A DNA stretch of 64,000 nt from a virus. Below, one piece after another: positions 12,123 to 21,046 of this stretch. Positions within the stretch are counted from its first letter, which is position 1. Each line of letters begins with the position of its first letter. The notes beneath the pieces were generated by a model. That model ran no database searches and was not told the origin of the DNA. It saw only the letters and a program-made list of their open reading frames with translations. A program made the translations under genes and the position numbers. The stretch lies in IMG/VR virus record IMGVR_UViG_3300042337_000070, positions 1 through 64,000 of that record; one strand, 5' to 3'.

Positions 12123-13510
12123 ACCTTCAATCCTTTGAACTTGTTTCCGTTACCAGTGTTATTCCCAAACTTAGGTTTTGGTAATACTACCTCTTCCTCT
12201 TGTCCTGTATCTGATAAATCTTGTGCCGATGTTTCAACATCATACAGCGTCATCTTAGACTTGTCAACCCCAATAACGAAACGTTTCATATTATCTAGGT
12301 TATCATAACGGTTTTTTAATTGCTTCACCATAATCTGATTGAGCGCCTTCATCTGTTCGGAAGCCACAAGCACCCATTGAAGATCGAGCGTTGCGGGTAG
12401 ACCGAACGATTCAGCGGTATCAGTCATGTCGGGATCGGAACTGTTATATCCAGCACGATTCAACTGAGTTGCAGACCAGATAGGTAGTGCGGATTGTTGC
12501 GCCAAACCACGAACCTCTTCGGCGATCGACTTAACGTAAGTGTATGTATCTTGTGCGCCAGATGCACGAATACGAGACGATGCCATCAGATTGAGATAGT
12601 CAATCATAATCACATCAGGGACAAAGTTCTTTTTAAGTCTCAACTCGTTCAACAGCGCCTTGATATGCACAACCGTTGCAGAGGTCGCAGGAAACTCTTT
12701 GATGATGAGTTTGCCCTGTGTCTTCTGCTTCAATCTCTCAACCTTCTTATCATACATGTCTTTCGACAAAACGAGAAGGACGTCAATGGCAATGTTGAGT
12801 GTGTTTGCCTCGATACGCTTTGCAATCTCTTCCTCTGCCATTTCAAGAGTGATATACAAAACACTCTTACCCATCACCAGATACCCGGCTGATAGGTGAC
12901 AAAGAAACAACGTTTTACCAGTATGAACACCACCCATGATAAGGTTGAGTGTTTTCTTGGACACACCATTCTTGGTTGCCTTGTTAAACACATCAATGTC
13001 AAACGGCATCTTTTCAACATGCCGATGATAATACTCAAAGCGTTCGTTTGTCTGTTCTAGAAAGTCATGGCCAACGTTAGGATCAAACGTGATAGCAAGA
13101 GCATCGGACAACAGTTCTGGAATAGCGCCTTTGTCATGCTTGCCCTTGCCATTCATAATCTCCAGTGCTTCTGTCATTGCATTGAAGATAGCACGTTCCT
13201 GACAGAACTTCTCGGTTGACTCTACAAGCCAATCGATGTTTGTCTGGTTCGTATCCTTTTCGATTTCACCGATAGTTTTAATAACACTCTTGATAGTATC
13301 GTCGGTGGACCCTTTTAAGGAGTCCACCTCGATCATCAAAGCATCATATGTTGGTTGAGTATTATATTTGAGAACAAAACCAGCAATCTCTTTAAATAGA
13401 ATCCTATCCTCTGAATTAGAAAAATACTCAGGTTTCAGAAACGGAAGGACTTTCTGTGTGTAGTCCTCCCTCTGAATCAGATTCTTCAAGATTGTTGTTT
13501 CGAGTCTCAT
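12119..13510 (-). CDS. 41: DnaB-type replicative helicase (gp41)
   Basis: 463 residues. The N-terminal helical domain is followed by a RecA-like core with Walker A GGVHTGKT (about 193-200), Walker B DVIMIDYLNLM and the Q-loop/arginine-finger region WSATQLNRAG. This is the T4 gp41 family: a hexameric 5'-3' helicase that opens the fork and stimulates primase. It overlaps the C-terminus of the 124-aa upstream gene by 83 bp and follows uvsX, a T4-like arrangement. No primase (gp61) lies in the window. Confidence 0.93.
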   Translation of the reverse strand: MRLETTILKNLIQREDYTQKVLPFLKPEYFSNSEDRILFKEIAGFVLKYNTQPTYDALMIEVDSLKGSTDDTIKSVIKTIGEIEKDTNQTNIDWLVESTEKFCQERAIFNAMTEALEIMNGKGKHDKGAIPELLSDALAITFDPNVGHDFLEQTNERFEYYHRHVEKMPFDIDVFNKATKNGVSKKTLNLIMGGVHTGKTLFLCHLSAGYLVMGKSVLYITLEMAEEEIAKRIEANTLNIAIDVLLVLSKDMYDKKVERLKQKTQGKLIIKEFPATSATVVHIKALLNELRLKKNFVPDVIMIDYLNLMASSRIRASGAQDTYTYVKSIAEEVRGLAQQSALPIWSATQLNRAGYNSSDPDMTDTAESFGLPATLDLQWVLVASEQMKALNQIMVKQLKNRYDNLDNMKRFVIGVDKSKMTLYDVETSAQDLSDTGQEEEVVLPKPKFGNNTGNGNKFKGLKV

Positions 13511-13802
13511 TCGCTTCTACGTCTCCCAAATCAAGCAGCAAGGAATTTAAAATCAGTCCAAGAATGTCATTGAACTTTTGGTTCTTCCTTAGTGTGACCA
13601 TCGATAGGTCATTCGTCTTTACAATTTCGTAATCATACTGAAGGCGAGGTATGTCATCCTCTCCTAACTTGAAACGAACAGTAGTATAACGATACACTAC
13701 TCCAGCGTATGGGTCAAGTAGTAATTCGATAGGACACGTCGATCCATCTTCCTTATCGTTGAAAAGATCGTCTCGGAAGTTATAATCAATCCCCACTTGC
13801 AT
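13428..13802 (-). CDS. Unknown 124-aa protein between uvsX and gp41
   Basis: ATG at 13802 with GGAGATAGAAG upstream, overlapping the uvsX stop by 17 bp. The acidic, serine-rich tail (NNLEESDSEGGLHTESPS) is encoded over the start of gp41. A homologous small gene sits here in T4-like phages, but I cannot name it with confidence. Confidence 0.7.
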   Translation of the reverse strand: MQVGIDYNFRDDLFNDKEDGSTCPIELLLDPYAGVVYRYTTVRFKLGEDDIPRLQYDYEIVKTNDLSMVTLRKNQKFNDILGLILNSLLLDLGDVEANETRNNNLEESDSEGGLHTESPSVSET

Positions 13803-14850
13803 CTTCTATCTCCTCTGTCACTTCCTCATTATACTTACCATATAGAAAGTCTGCTTGACAACCCTCATTTATAGCATCAAGAATTTCTTTTGTAAAGAAC
13901 TTTTCTGGGTCTTTCTTGATTTGACTTTCAAATGCCTTAGAACCATCAGGAAACTCATAGCGAGTGGAAACCTTCTTGACGATTCCATACTTCTCAGCTA
14001 GTTCAAGCAATCCATAATATCTATCCAAACCATGCTGGTAGTTGAGCCAGGTTTCTACCTTACGATCCTCAACCGTCATACGAGACTTCTTGGTGTGTGC
14101 TGTAATGACAGCGCCAGTGCGGCCATCAGCATCGTCAAGTGCCTTATCTTTCTTCTTTGATAGGAAGATGATGGTAGAAGCAGCATACTCTAGTCCAGAG
14201 CCACCGCCCATCTTCTTCATAGGAACATATGAACCGACAACATCATACACATGATTTGTAACGATAAGTGGAACTTGTGCTTTACCTAACTTCAATGTTA
14301 GAACACGAAACGCACCACGAACCAACTGGGCACGGGTCATATCTCTTGTGTCCTTACCATCAGCAATGTCCTGCATTTCCTTCTCGGTCGACAAGTTACC
14401 GAGAGAGTCGAGAACAAACATCATCGGAGGCTTGTCTTTTCCTTCAATATACTTATCGAGAATCTTGACTGCCTGTGTTCTAAACTGCTGCACTGTAGCA
14501 ACAGGAACAATGGCAACTCTCTTAGAATCGATACCACGATCAGTAATGAATTGTTTAGAAATAGCAGACTCAGATTCGAAGTAGAAGACAAACCCATCTG
14601 TGTTATCTTCTAGAAACTGCTTCACAACATTTAGAGCATAGAATGTCTTACCAACAGAAGGCTCGCCAGCAAATGCTGTAACCTTGTTCTGTGGTAGACC
14701 TCCATAGATTGAGCCTGAAAGTAGTGCATTCATAGCATACGAACCTGTGCCAATGAAACCTGACACATCGCCTGCCGCCACACCGTCGTCAACAACGGAT
14801 GCGTATTCGTTATCTGTCTCCGCAAGGAGTTGATTGAAAATATTAGACAT
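13786..14850 (-). CDS. uvsX: UvsX recombinase (RecA/Rad51 family)
   Basis: 354 residues with Walker A GEPSVGKT (62-69), a conserved catalytic-Glu strand (YFESESAIS) and Walker B MMFVLDSLGNLS, as in T4 UvsX. It forms filaments on ssDNA and drives strand invasion for recombination-dependent replication. The acidic C-terminal tail (EEVTEEIEDASGD) matches the regulatory tail of the family. The downstream operon supplies gp41. Confidence 0.93.
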   Translation of the reverse strand: MSNIFNQLLAETDNEYASVVDDGVAAGDVSGFIGTGSYAMNALLSGSIYGGLPQNKVTAFAGEPSVGKTFYALNVVKQFLEDNTDGFVFYFESESAISKQFITDRGIDSKRVAIVPVATVQQFRTQAVKILDKYIEGKDKPPMMFVLDSLGNLSTEKEMQDIADGKDTRDMTRAQLVRGAFRVLTLKLGKAQVPLIVTNHVYDVVGSYVPMKKMGGGSGLEYAASTIIFLSKKKDKALDDADGRTGAVITAHTKKSRMTVEDRKVETWLNYQHGLDRYYGLLELAEKYGIVKKVSTRYEFPDGSKAFESQIKKDPEKFFTKEILDAINEGCQADFLYGKYNEEVTEEIEDASGD

Positions 14851-14934
14851 AAGGATCTCCTTATTATGGTGAGTGGAGGAATCTCCCTCCTATTAGTATA
14901 TAGTATCGTTTAGATGAAAATGATTATAGATCAC

Positions 14935-15120
14935 TCATGCTACTTCCTTGAAATGCTTCTGCAACTCAGGTGATAGTTTCTTTAGTAGATCACCAGGGAT
15001 GCCAACCCGAACGATCTTTGCCAGTTCAATAACATTGTTACTATCAATAGTCATATCAGGATCAAACTCATACAGTCGTGCTGGCGAGTGCTTAAGTGAT
15101 TCGTCTTTTTTCTTACTCAT
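14935..15120 (-). CDS. Unknown 61-aa protein coupled to DNA polymerase
   Basis: The start at 15120 overlaps the polymerase stop as ATGA with GGAGGA upstream; the longer in-frame version would lie inside gp43. Lysine-rich N-terminus (MSKKKDESLKHSPARLYEFD) and a helical C-terminus. Function unknown. Confidence 0.7.
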   Translation of the reverse strand: MSKKKDESLKHSPARLYEFDPDMTIDSNNVIELAKIVRVGIPGDLLKKLSPELQKHFKEVA

Positions 15121-17672
15121 GAAAAGAAGTCCTCCAGGCTTGCGGTTCTTTCTGCTTTCCAATTGATTGCTTCCAGAATGATCTTCAAAGGTTCCAGAAA
15201 CGACTTATCGAATTGCATATTGTAATCGATATACTTGTCCAAGTCAAACTCTTTTGGTATACCACCTTGTGGGAATGCAATCACGTTTGACTGCACAGTG
15301 TTTGGTTCTTTGAGGAAGATAAACTTGATCTTCTCTCCGCCTTGAATCAGCGGATACTTACCAGAAAGTTTATGCTCAGATAGAAAGTGATTATATACCA
15401 GAGAGCCACGCACATGTATAGGGGTGCCGGACCCATAGATAGTTTTCTTATCCGCATACTTACCGAGACCATTAACGCCCCGAGGGAACGCAATGTCGGC
15501 AAGAGGTAGTGTTTCAAACTCTTTACGAAACTCTTGAACGAACTCTTGAACAGCGGTTTCACCTGAGTCAAAGATAACATCAATTACCTCTTTTAATTTC
15601 TCTCTACATGCTGATGGTGTCGAACTCTTGACCATTTCAAGACCCATAACTTTCTTCTTAGGTTTTGCATACTGCACACCTTCGGAGTTATGGACATTGA
15701 GAATGTAACGTTTCTTAGCGGTCCAGATAGCCTTATCAGCTAGGACCTCACGCTTCATTACAATCTTTTGCTGATATACGTTAGTGTAGTCACCAAGTTC
15801 TGCACAAGCCTTATCAATAACAGGTTGGATTCCAGTCTCACAAACCTTATCCAGGAATGAGATACCTCTTGCTGCTCCAATAGATTGTGAGTCCTTGCCC
15901 AAAGTTTGTAGAACAAGGTCGTTAAGATTGAGATACACCGAGTCAGTATCGACCGCAATGACATAATCTTTCTCCGTCTTCAATAGTTTATTCAGATAAT
16001 TGTTTAGTGTAGTTTCGATCCATCTGATGGATAACTGTCCTGTAGTCGTAACAGCAATCGCATTCCTTAGATCAAAGAAACGAAAGAACTGTGAACCCAT
16101 AGCGCCATAGAGAGAGTTGAGCGATACCTTTTTCGAGAGCTGTAGGTTCTTGAACTTGGATATTTTATTCTTGATCTCTTTTTTCTTTTGAGAATCTGTT
16201 TCTCGTTCATACTCTTGCTCCGCTTCAAGCATTGCCTTCTTATAGACTTTGCGATCATTGAACATCTTCTCAACCATTTCAGGCATGAATCCTTGCTTGT
16301 CACGGCGATAGAACTGACCATTTGCCGTGAGACAAACATTCTCATCCTTCAATGCTGATAAGTCTATAGACTTGTCGAGAAGTTTATCAACAGTGACACC
16401 AGCGGCAGTAATAGACCGCATAGCAGGGCTATAAGAATCAGATTCGATAATCGTCTCGGGAGAGATATTTGACCCCATAATAACAGACGGATACTCTGAG
16501 TTAACGTCGAAAGAAGCCACCCAATCATGAAAACCAATAATAGGATCTTTAACGTAGGCTCCGACATATGCTGCCTCCTTTTCATGTCTTTCAATTGGAG
16601 GAACAACCACGTTCTTTGCTTTTAGATGATGAAAACAAATGATGTCCCACATACGAACTTGTGCAAATACATCTTCGTAATTGCACTTGTTATCATATGA
16701 AAGAGTTAGAGCCAATTCAATGAACTTACCCTTTTCATCGATACGGTCTACCAGTTCAACGTCTTTGATATTATACTCAATAAACTTTTGGTAATCCTCT
16801 TTGAAAAGGTTGTGAAGAGAACCGTATTCCTCATATGAAAGTTTACGCTCACCCAATTCAATGTGAGCAATGTTGTCTAGACGATATGATTCCTGTGAGT
16901 TACCTCCAGGAGCATATCTTCTATATAGATCAATCATATCTAGAGTTGCAATACCGAGCAGACTATAGATATTTGTCTTCTTACCAAATCCAGTTTCAAC
17001 AGTCCTTGGATTTACAACGCCCCAAGGAGAAAGGCGCCGAGACTCTTTCTCACCTAATATCTTAGCGATACGATTGACAAGATATGGAATATCGAACTTC
17101 TCTACGTTCCATCCAGTCACAATATCAGGACATTTATGTTCCCAGAAAGATAGGAACTGTTTGATTAGATCAATCTCATCCTGACAACGCTTATAGTCAA
17201 TATCATGACGATGCGGTTTATAGTGTCCACATCCCCATGTGTAAAAGATATTCTTTATCTTTACAGTGATAGCCGTCAGCGGTTCTTGTGCTAGTTCCGG
17301 ATCAGGGAACCCACTCTCAGAACCGACTTCGATATCGATGTTAGCAATACAAATGTTGTCAATGTTCCACTCTACAACACCAGGATGCTCATCGGCGATG
17401 AAGCAATACTGATAACGCTGATTACCATAAATCTTGAAGTTGTCAACGTCTTCATACTGTTTGATAAAGTCACGGGTCTCCCTAATGCTGCCGGGCTTAA
17501 TCGGACTAACATGTTCACCATAGATCGTTGTGAACTTGGTGGGAGTCTGAGAAGGAACAAAAAGCGTAGGGTAATAATCTACCCTACGCTTGTAACTGTT
17601 TCCATCCTCAATGCCACGATACAGGATTTTACCACCCCATACTTCAACATTGGTATAGAATCTATTTGTCAT
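15117..17672 (-). CDS. 43: Family B DNA polymerase (gp43)
   Basis: 851 residues, slightly shorter than T4 gp43. The exonuclease motif I (NIDIEVGSES, Asp113/Glu115) is present, as are polymerase motif A SFDVNSEYPSV, motif B KKVSLNSLYGAMG and motif C VDTDSVYL. It is the replicative polymerase with proofreading. It is followed by an ATGA-coupled small gene and preceded by an Sm-like gene, as in several T4-like phages. Confidence 0.96.
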   Translation of the reverse strand: MTNRFYTNVEVWGGKILYRGIEDGNSYKRRVDYYPTLFVPSQTPTKFTTIYGEHVSPIKPGSIRETRDFIKQYEDVDNFKIYGNQRYQYCFIADEHPGVVEWNIDNICIANIDIEVGSESGFPDPELAQEPLTAITVKIKNIFYTWGCGHYKPHRHDIDYKRCQDEIDLIKQFLSFWEHKCPDIVTGWNVEKFDIPYLVNRIAKILGEKESRRLSPWGVVNPRTVETGFGKKTNIYSLLGIATLDMIDLYRRYAPGGNSQESYRLDNIAHIELGERKLSYEEYGSLHNLFKEDYQKFIEYNIKDVELVDRIDEKGKFIELALTLSYDNKCNYEDVFAQVRMWDIICFHHLKAKNVVVPPIERHEKEAAYVGAYVKDPIIGFHDWVASFDVNSEYPSVIMGSNISPETIIESDSYSPAMRSITAAGVTVDKLLDKSIDLSALKDENVCLTANGQFYRRDKQGFMPEMVEKMFNDRKVYKKAMLEAEQEYERETDSQKKKEIKNKISKFKNLQLSKKVSLNSLYGAMGSQFFRFFDLRNAIAVTTTGQLSIRWIETTLNNYLNKLLKTEKDYVIAVDTDSVYLNLNDLVLQTLGKDSQSIGAARGISFLDKVCETGIQPVIDKACAELGDYTNVYQQKIVMKREVLADKAIWTAKKRYILNVHNSEGVQYAKPKKKVMGLEMVKSSTPSACREKLKEVIDVIFDSGETAVQEFVQEFRKEFETLPLADIAFPRGVNGLGKYADKKTIYGSGTPIHVRGSLVYNHFLSEHKLSGKYPLIQGGEKIKFIFLKEPNTVQSNVIAFPQGGIPKEFDLDKYIDYNMQFDKSFLEPLKIILEAINWKAERTASLEDFFS

Positions 17673-17983
17673 TAAGTGATAATCTTCGATGCTGGAGGAA
17701 GAACCAGCCCGCCGAACATAGCGGAATACTGATTCAGGAACTCGTTAATAGGAGTACCAGTAAATGTAACATGATATGAGTTAAGTGTCAACTCTTTATC
17801 TTCTGTCCACTGAGTAAATGGACCGAATCCTACCTTAGGGTTGGCCTGATCTGCCGTTGGGATAACGACGATACGCACAGGGTTCTTTACAACCAACTTA
17901 GATGCTGTTTCCTCGATAACTTCGCCGATTAGTTCCTCTCCTGTTGAGAGACGAATCACTTTAATATTGTCTGTCTTTGCCAT
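17672..17983 (-). CDS. Sm/LSM-like small beta-barrel protein
   Basis: 103 residues beginning with KVIRLSTGEELIGEVIEE, the strand pattern of an Sm1-like barrel seen in T4-like phages next to polymerase. Its stop and start overlap its neighbours by one base each. RNA or protein binding is possible but untested. Confidence 0.6.
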   Translation of the reverse strand: MAKTDNIKVIRLSTGEELIGEVIEETASKLVVKNPVRIVVIPTADQANPKVGFGPFTQWTEDKELTLNSYHVTFTGTPINEFLNQYSAMFGGLVLPPASKIIT

Positions 17984-18192
17984 TAGTTTACAATCTCCAT
18001 TAGATAGTCATATACCCCAACCGTGACCCACTTCTCAGGAATTAGAGTAGTGCGGTTGCCATTCTCATTCACGAATGAATAAGAGTTATCAAGATCCATA
18101 ATCTTGACAATTCGTTCCCACTTGCCATCAAAGGCACGCTGCTTGAATGCAGTCTCTAGAACCTGCATGTTCTTCTCACTTGATGGAATCAT
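17983..18192 (-). CDS. Unknown 69-aa protein
   Basis: Start at 18192 chosen by AAGGAG; the longer upstream frame encodes a hydrophobic stretch antisense to nothing obvious and overlaps the previous gene. Product MIPSSEKNMQVLETAFKQRA..., no motif. Confidence 0.65.
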   Translation of the reverse strand: MIPSSEKNMQVLETAFKQRAFDGKWERIVKIMDLDNSYSFVNENGNRTTLIPEKWVTVGVYDYLMEIVN

Positions 18193-18202
18193 TGTTTTCT
18201 CC

Positions 18203-18748
18203 TTAGTCCCATAGTCCACGATAATACTTACCGAATAGGCGAGTACCATTCTCAATACGATTATTATATACGTCAAAACCCTGTTTGTCAAATCCATTCT
18301 TATGAAACTGTTCTTCCCACGAATCATCAACAATCTGTTCGAATGCCCAAATCATTTCGTTCAACACCCATTCCCACTTGTAATGGACCCAATTATCATT
18401 GCCGTAGTTACCGTTATGATCAGGCTCAGGAAAATTATGACGCATATGCTCAGGAACATCTTCCTCATCAACATAACAAGAACCGTGCTTGGTTGCCTGT
18501 AGCTGCTTTAGCATAGGAAGAATGATAAGAGCAAGTGTATGATCCATATTCCAAGTATCCCACCGATCAATATGAATCTTTATCTTGCGATTTCTTTTTT
18601 CATAAATCCAGTTGAGAAACTTGTTCACCCAAGTATCCGCAAGCCAGTCTCCAACCTTGTCGGCAGTATCTTCGCTAATGTATGGAATCATTTTCGCTAG
18701 CTGATACGGTCCTACGAAATTGCAATATTGCCCGATCTTAATCTTCAT
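18203..18748 (-). CDS. Conserved phage protein, unknown function (181 aa)
   Basis: Histidine-, tryptophan- and aspartate-rich (IHIDRWDTWNMDHTLALI). This type is found across T4-like phages of cyanobacteria and alphaproteobacteria without an assigned role. It overlaps the upstream gene by 11 bp. Confidence 0.7.
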   Translation of the reverse strand: MKIKIGQYCNFVGPYQLAKMIPYISEDTADKVGDWLADTWVNKFLNWIYEKRNRKIKIHIDRWDTWNMDHTLALIILPMLKQLQATKHGSCYVDEEDVPEHMRHNFPEPDHNGNYGNDNWVHYKWEWVLNEMIWAFEQIVDDSWEEQFHKNGFDKQGFDVYNNRIENGTRLFGKYYRGLWD

Positions 18749-18995
18749 TCTTCATACTCTCTTTTAGTTTACGAAATAGACCAACAGGCCCTTTAGCGTC
18801 TTCGCTCATTGTCATGGCATTACGAACCTCTAGAAGAGGCTCAATGCTTGTGGGAATTTCAATTAGATAGTTGAGAAATGTATAACCATGCTCGGACAGA
18901 TCAAACACCTCTAACACTTTACCTTTTGAAAGTTTACCTGGTGCAGTTCCAAGATGGATCCAAACATCATCACCCTTGGCGTAGGTCGTTTTCAT
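18738..18995 (-). CDS. Unknown 85-aa protein
   Basis: Begins MKTTYAKGDDVWIHLGTAPG, resembling a small SH3-like/KOW-type beta barrel (GKLSKGKVLEVFDL). AAGGAA upstream. Function unknown. Confidence 0.65.
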   Translation of the reverse strand: MKTTYAKGDDVWIHLGTAPGKLSKGKVLEVFDLSEHGYTFLNYLIEIPTSIEPLLEVRNAMTMSEDAKGPVGLFRKLKESMKNED

Positions 18996-19164
18996 AGTGT
19001 TTCCTTATTTCAACTTTGATGGTATGAGCGCAGGACGCACATACAACTGAGCAACCATGTTTCTCCATGATTTCTTGAACAGAAGGAACATCGTTTTCAA
19101 AATGATGTTCCAGGATTTGCTTGACGGTATTGGAAGAGATTGTGTTACAGGAACATAGAATCAT
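18970..19164 (-). CDS. Bfd-like [2Fe-2S] protein
   Basis: 64 residues with CSC near the N-terminus and CASC later (CSCNTI...VVCASCAH), the four-cysteine pattern of bacterioferritin-associated ferredoxin/BFD domains. Bfd delivers electrons to release iron from bacterioferritin. Together with the Dps gene at 2.4 kb the phage may influence host iron pools, important for a methanotroph rich in iron and copper enzymes. The iron role is inference. Confidence 0.75.
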   Translation of the reverse strand: MILCSCNTISSNTVKQILEHHFENDVPSVQEIMEKHGCSVVCASCAHTIKVEIRKHYENDLRQG

Positions 19165-19216
19165 TTTTACCTCTACTTACATATATATTGTAGCAGATAT
19201 TTTCTCGGAGGTCAAG

Positions 19217-19597
19217 ATGCCATTCGTTCTTTCACTCATTTCCTCAGGCGCTATCAAATGGATTGCCATTCTGATCATTGTAGCCTTACTGGGCGGAAGT
19301 CTTTATATGAAACATAGAGAGATCGTGAATCTGGAAAAGGAAACGGCACTTCAAGCCTATAACATCAATCAACTCAAACAAGACCTCAAAGACAAGTTGC
19401 GCCATCTTGAACAAATGGCAGAGATAAACAGACACAAGAGCGAGATTGTCGCTAACTTATACATTGAAAGAGATAACTTGGAATCTCAACTAAGAGACAT
19501 TGATGCTAAGATCAATCAACACGTTGGTGCAGGTCGTGACAAACAGTCTTCCCAAATTCTCAAAGATACATTCAAATCCCTAGGAGAAATGAAATGA
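19217..19597 (+). CDS. Inner-membrane spanin (Rz-like)
   Basis: The ATG at 19217 follows CGGAGG. 126 residues: one N-terminal transmembrane segment (IAILIIVALLGGSLYM) then a long coiled coil (LKQDLKDKLRHLEQMAEINR). This is the i-spanin design, bridging to an outer-membrane lipoprotein to fuse the membranes at lysis. It overlaps the following lipoprotein by four bases. It and its partner are the only plus-strand genes here. Confidence 0.8.
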   Translation: MPFVLSLISSGAIKWIAILIIVALLGGSLYMKHREIVNLEKETALQAYNINQLKQDLKDKLRHLEQMAEINRHKSEIVANLYIERDNLESQLRDIDAKINQHVGAGRDKQSSQILKDTFKSLGEMK

Positions 19598-19872
19598 AGT
19601 GGTTCATATTAGTTGCGGCATTGTTTCTTGCGAGTTGCAATGAACCTCAACAAATTGTTACATCATACAGATATATGGTAGTTCACCCAGATGAAGCAAT
19701 GTATTATTGCCCAGTTTTGAAGAAGTTTCCTGACTGGAAGACACTGACGGATGCACAGGTTGCAAAGACAGTAATCGAGTTACATAGAAACAATCTTACT
19801 TGTAAAAGTTCCATCGAATCGATTAGAAAGTTTTTGAATGACGCTGATATGAGGTTGAAAAAGGGGAGCTGA
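19594..19872 (+). CDS. Outer-membrane lipoprotein spanin (Rz1-like)
   Basis: 92 residues with a lipoprotein signal (MKWFILVAALFLASC) and lipobox LASC, coupled by an ATGA overlap to the i-spanin gene. It is larger than lambda Rz1 and contains two further cysteines. Gene order and coupling support the o-spanin assignment. Confidence 0.8.
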   Translation: MKWFILVAALFLASCNEPQQIVTSYRYMVVHPDEAMYYCPVLKKFPDWKTLTDAQVAKTVIELHRNNLTCKSSIESIRKFLNDADMRLKKGS

Positions 19873-19880
19873 TGCTCCCC
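19858..19880 (-). terminator. Terminator at convergent gene ends
   Basis: GGGGAGC/GCTCCCC seven-bp stem with the o-spanin TGA stop in the loop. On the minus strand it is followed by five Ts, ending the holin-candidate transcript; on plus it closes the spanin transcript. Confidence 0.85.
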
Positions 19881-19886
19881 TCAATC

Positions 19887-20120
19887 TTACTTAGGTGGTT
19901 CTGTTTCTAGAGCCGTCTTCACTGTTGTTGCTTCTGTAACCTTACGCATTACTGCCATAACAGCAGCAGCAACTAGGCCAGCGACAGGAACAACCATTGC
20001 TTGTGGAACACCCCATCCAGTTAGAACAGTGACCCAATCAATGCCAGCGACAGATTCGGTGACAACTGGTAGAACAGCCATTAGAACTGCAACCAGATAT
20101 GTTTTATAACCTTCTAGCAT
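19887..20120 (-). CDS. Holin candidate
   Basis: 77 residues with two hydrophobic helices (TYLVAVLMAVLPVVT and MVVPVAGLVAAAVMAV) and a charged C-terminus, the size and topology of a class II holin. It sits convergent to the spanins behind a late-type box. Holins form the lesion that releases or activates the endolysin. The assignment rests on topology and position only. Confidence 0.6.
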   Translation of the reverse strand: MLEGYKTYLVAVLMAVLPVVTESVAGIDWVTVLTGWGVPQAMVVPVAGLVAAAVMAVMRKVTEATTVKTALETEPPK

Positions 20121-20138
20121 AATAATCTCCTTTCGAAA

Positions 20139-20156
20139 GAGGACCCGTAGGTCCTC
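20139..20156 (-). other. Hairpin between late-type box and holin candidate
   Basis: GAGGACC/GGTCCTC, seven bp with a four-base loop; on the minus strand followed by CTTTC. Either a weak terminator of the upstream gene or a leader hairpin. Confidence 0.55.
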
Positions 20157-20159
20157 ATC

Positions 20160-20166
20160 TATTTAG
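20160..20166 (-). promoter_or_regulatory. Late-type promoter box CTAAATA
   Basis: Minus strand CTAAATAGATG overlapping the stop of the 147-aa gene, about 40 bp before the holin candidate. Confidence 0.5.
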
Positions 20167-20606
20167 ATTTCTATCCACTTTCGGATACGATCGATATATG
20201 CTTCCTTCTCGTCAGCAACATAATCTTTTCCTAAGAAGTTGCCTTTACTATCTCTTTTAGGATACTTATAGATACGATCCTTGACAGGACCATACTTGTT
20301 CAACATTTCAAACACTCTTGGTAGAATGTAGAAGTTTAGCACAACAGGATCGTGAATCTTGTTTTCAACCGACTTGTATGGCTTGCCTGCGAGATATGCC
20401 CGAGCAAGAAACGTTGCACGGTTCTCGTTACGAACGTCCCACTTACGGTGATTGCTGATTGATCGATACTTCTCGATTAGTTTGCGATCAGGTGTTCCTT
20501 GATCGCATTGCCATCTGATTTGCTTTTTGAGTTTGTGCTCCTCATGACGAATGACTTTTGATTCTAGACCGAGGTGCTTTGATTTGATTTTTAGTTCAAT
20601 ACTCAT
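20163..20606 (-). CDS. Unknown 147-aa basic protein
   Basis: Start at 20606 with AAGGAAACACAA upstream. Strongly basic N-terminal helices (KSKHLGLESKVIRHEEHKLK, RHEEH motif) suggest nucleic-acid or ribosome contact. Not recognised. The C-terminal stop overlaps the late-type box. Confidence 0.65.
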   Translation of the reverse strand: MSIELKIKSKHLGLESKVIRHEEHKLKKQIRWQCDQGTPDRKLIEKYRSISNHRKWDVRNENRATFLARAYLAGKPYKSVENKIHDPVVLNFYILPRVFEMLNKYGPVKDRIYKYPKRDSKGNFLGKDYVADEKEAYIDRIRKWIEI

Positions 20607-20723
20607 TTGTGTTTCCTTTTGTTTGACTGGTTCATAAAATAAAGACAAAAGGAATTTTGGTGGTGATCTAGAAACCTAACGAAAAAAATTCTTGAACATT
20701 GTTATAACCTTTCATAAAGTAAT

Positions 20724-20797
20724 TGGCGCCCCTAGTGGGAATTGAACTCACATTGGTCGTTTTAGAGACGACTGCATTGCCATTATGCTATAGGGGC
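20724..20797 (-). tRNA. Suppressor-type tRNA, anticodon CTA (reads UAG)
   Basis: Complete 72-nt cloverleaf plus CCA: acceptor GCCCCTA/TAGGGGC, D-stem GCAT/ATGC, anticodon stem GTCGT/ACGAC with loop CTCTAAA, T-arm GTGAG-TTCAATT-CCCAC (one A-C mismatch), G73. The perfect five-bp stem fixes the anticodon as CTA, which pairs with amber UAG. G73 and the anticodon are one base from Gln(CTG) and one base from Trp(CCA), so Gln or Trp charging is most likely. It stands alone, about 9 kb from the main cluster, with a late-type box directly upstream. Confidence 0.85.
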
Positions 20798-20803
20798 GCA
20801 AAC

Positions 20804-20810
20804 TATTTAG
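20804..20810 (-). promoter_or_regulatory. Late-type box just before the suppressor tRNA
   Basis: Minus strand CTAAATAG ends seven bases before the tRNA 5' end and overlaps the stop of the upstream exported-protein gene. Confidence 0.45.
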
Positions 20811-21046
20811 TTGATTTGATAGATAGCAGTTCCACAAGATGGCTTGATAACCACGCTTCCTTCCCACGGACGAAGCCATCCCCGATGCCAAGTTCCCTGC
20901 ACACAATACATACCACGATGAACTGGAACAGACCAGTCACCTGTGAACGGTGGATCCTCTACAGGATTGTAATATGTGCCATAGGGTGCTTGTGCAAAAG
21001 CAGAAGTGCTAACTAGCAGAGCAAGTGCGAGTAGCAGCGTTCTCAT
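20807..21046 (-). CDS. Small exported protein
   Basis: Signal peptide MRTLLLALALLVSTSAFAQA, then a 59-residue Trp/Pro-rich mature part with two cysteines (MYCVQGT, KPSCGT) likely disulfide-bonded. Unknown function. Overlaps the upstream gene by four bases. Confidence 0.7.
   Translation of the reverse strand: MRTLLLALALLVSTSAFAQAPYGTYYNPVEDPPFTGDWSVPVHRGMYCVQGTWHRGWLRPWEGSVVIKPSCGTAIYQIN

Noticed and set aside
20724-20797. Complete UAG reassignment in this phage
   Set aside because: Several genes end in TAG in good context followed soon by other stops, and no gene in the window was seen interrupted by TAG.
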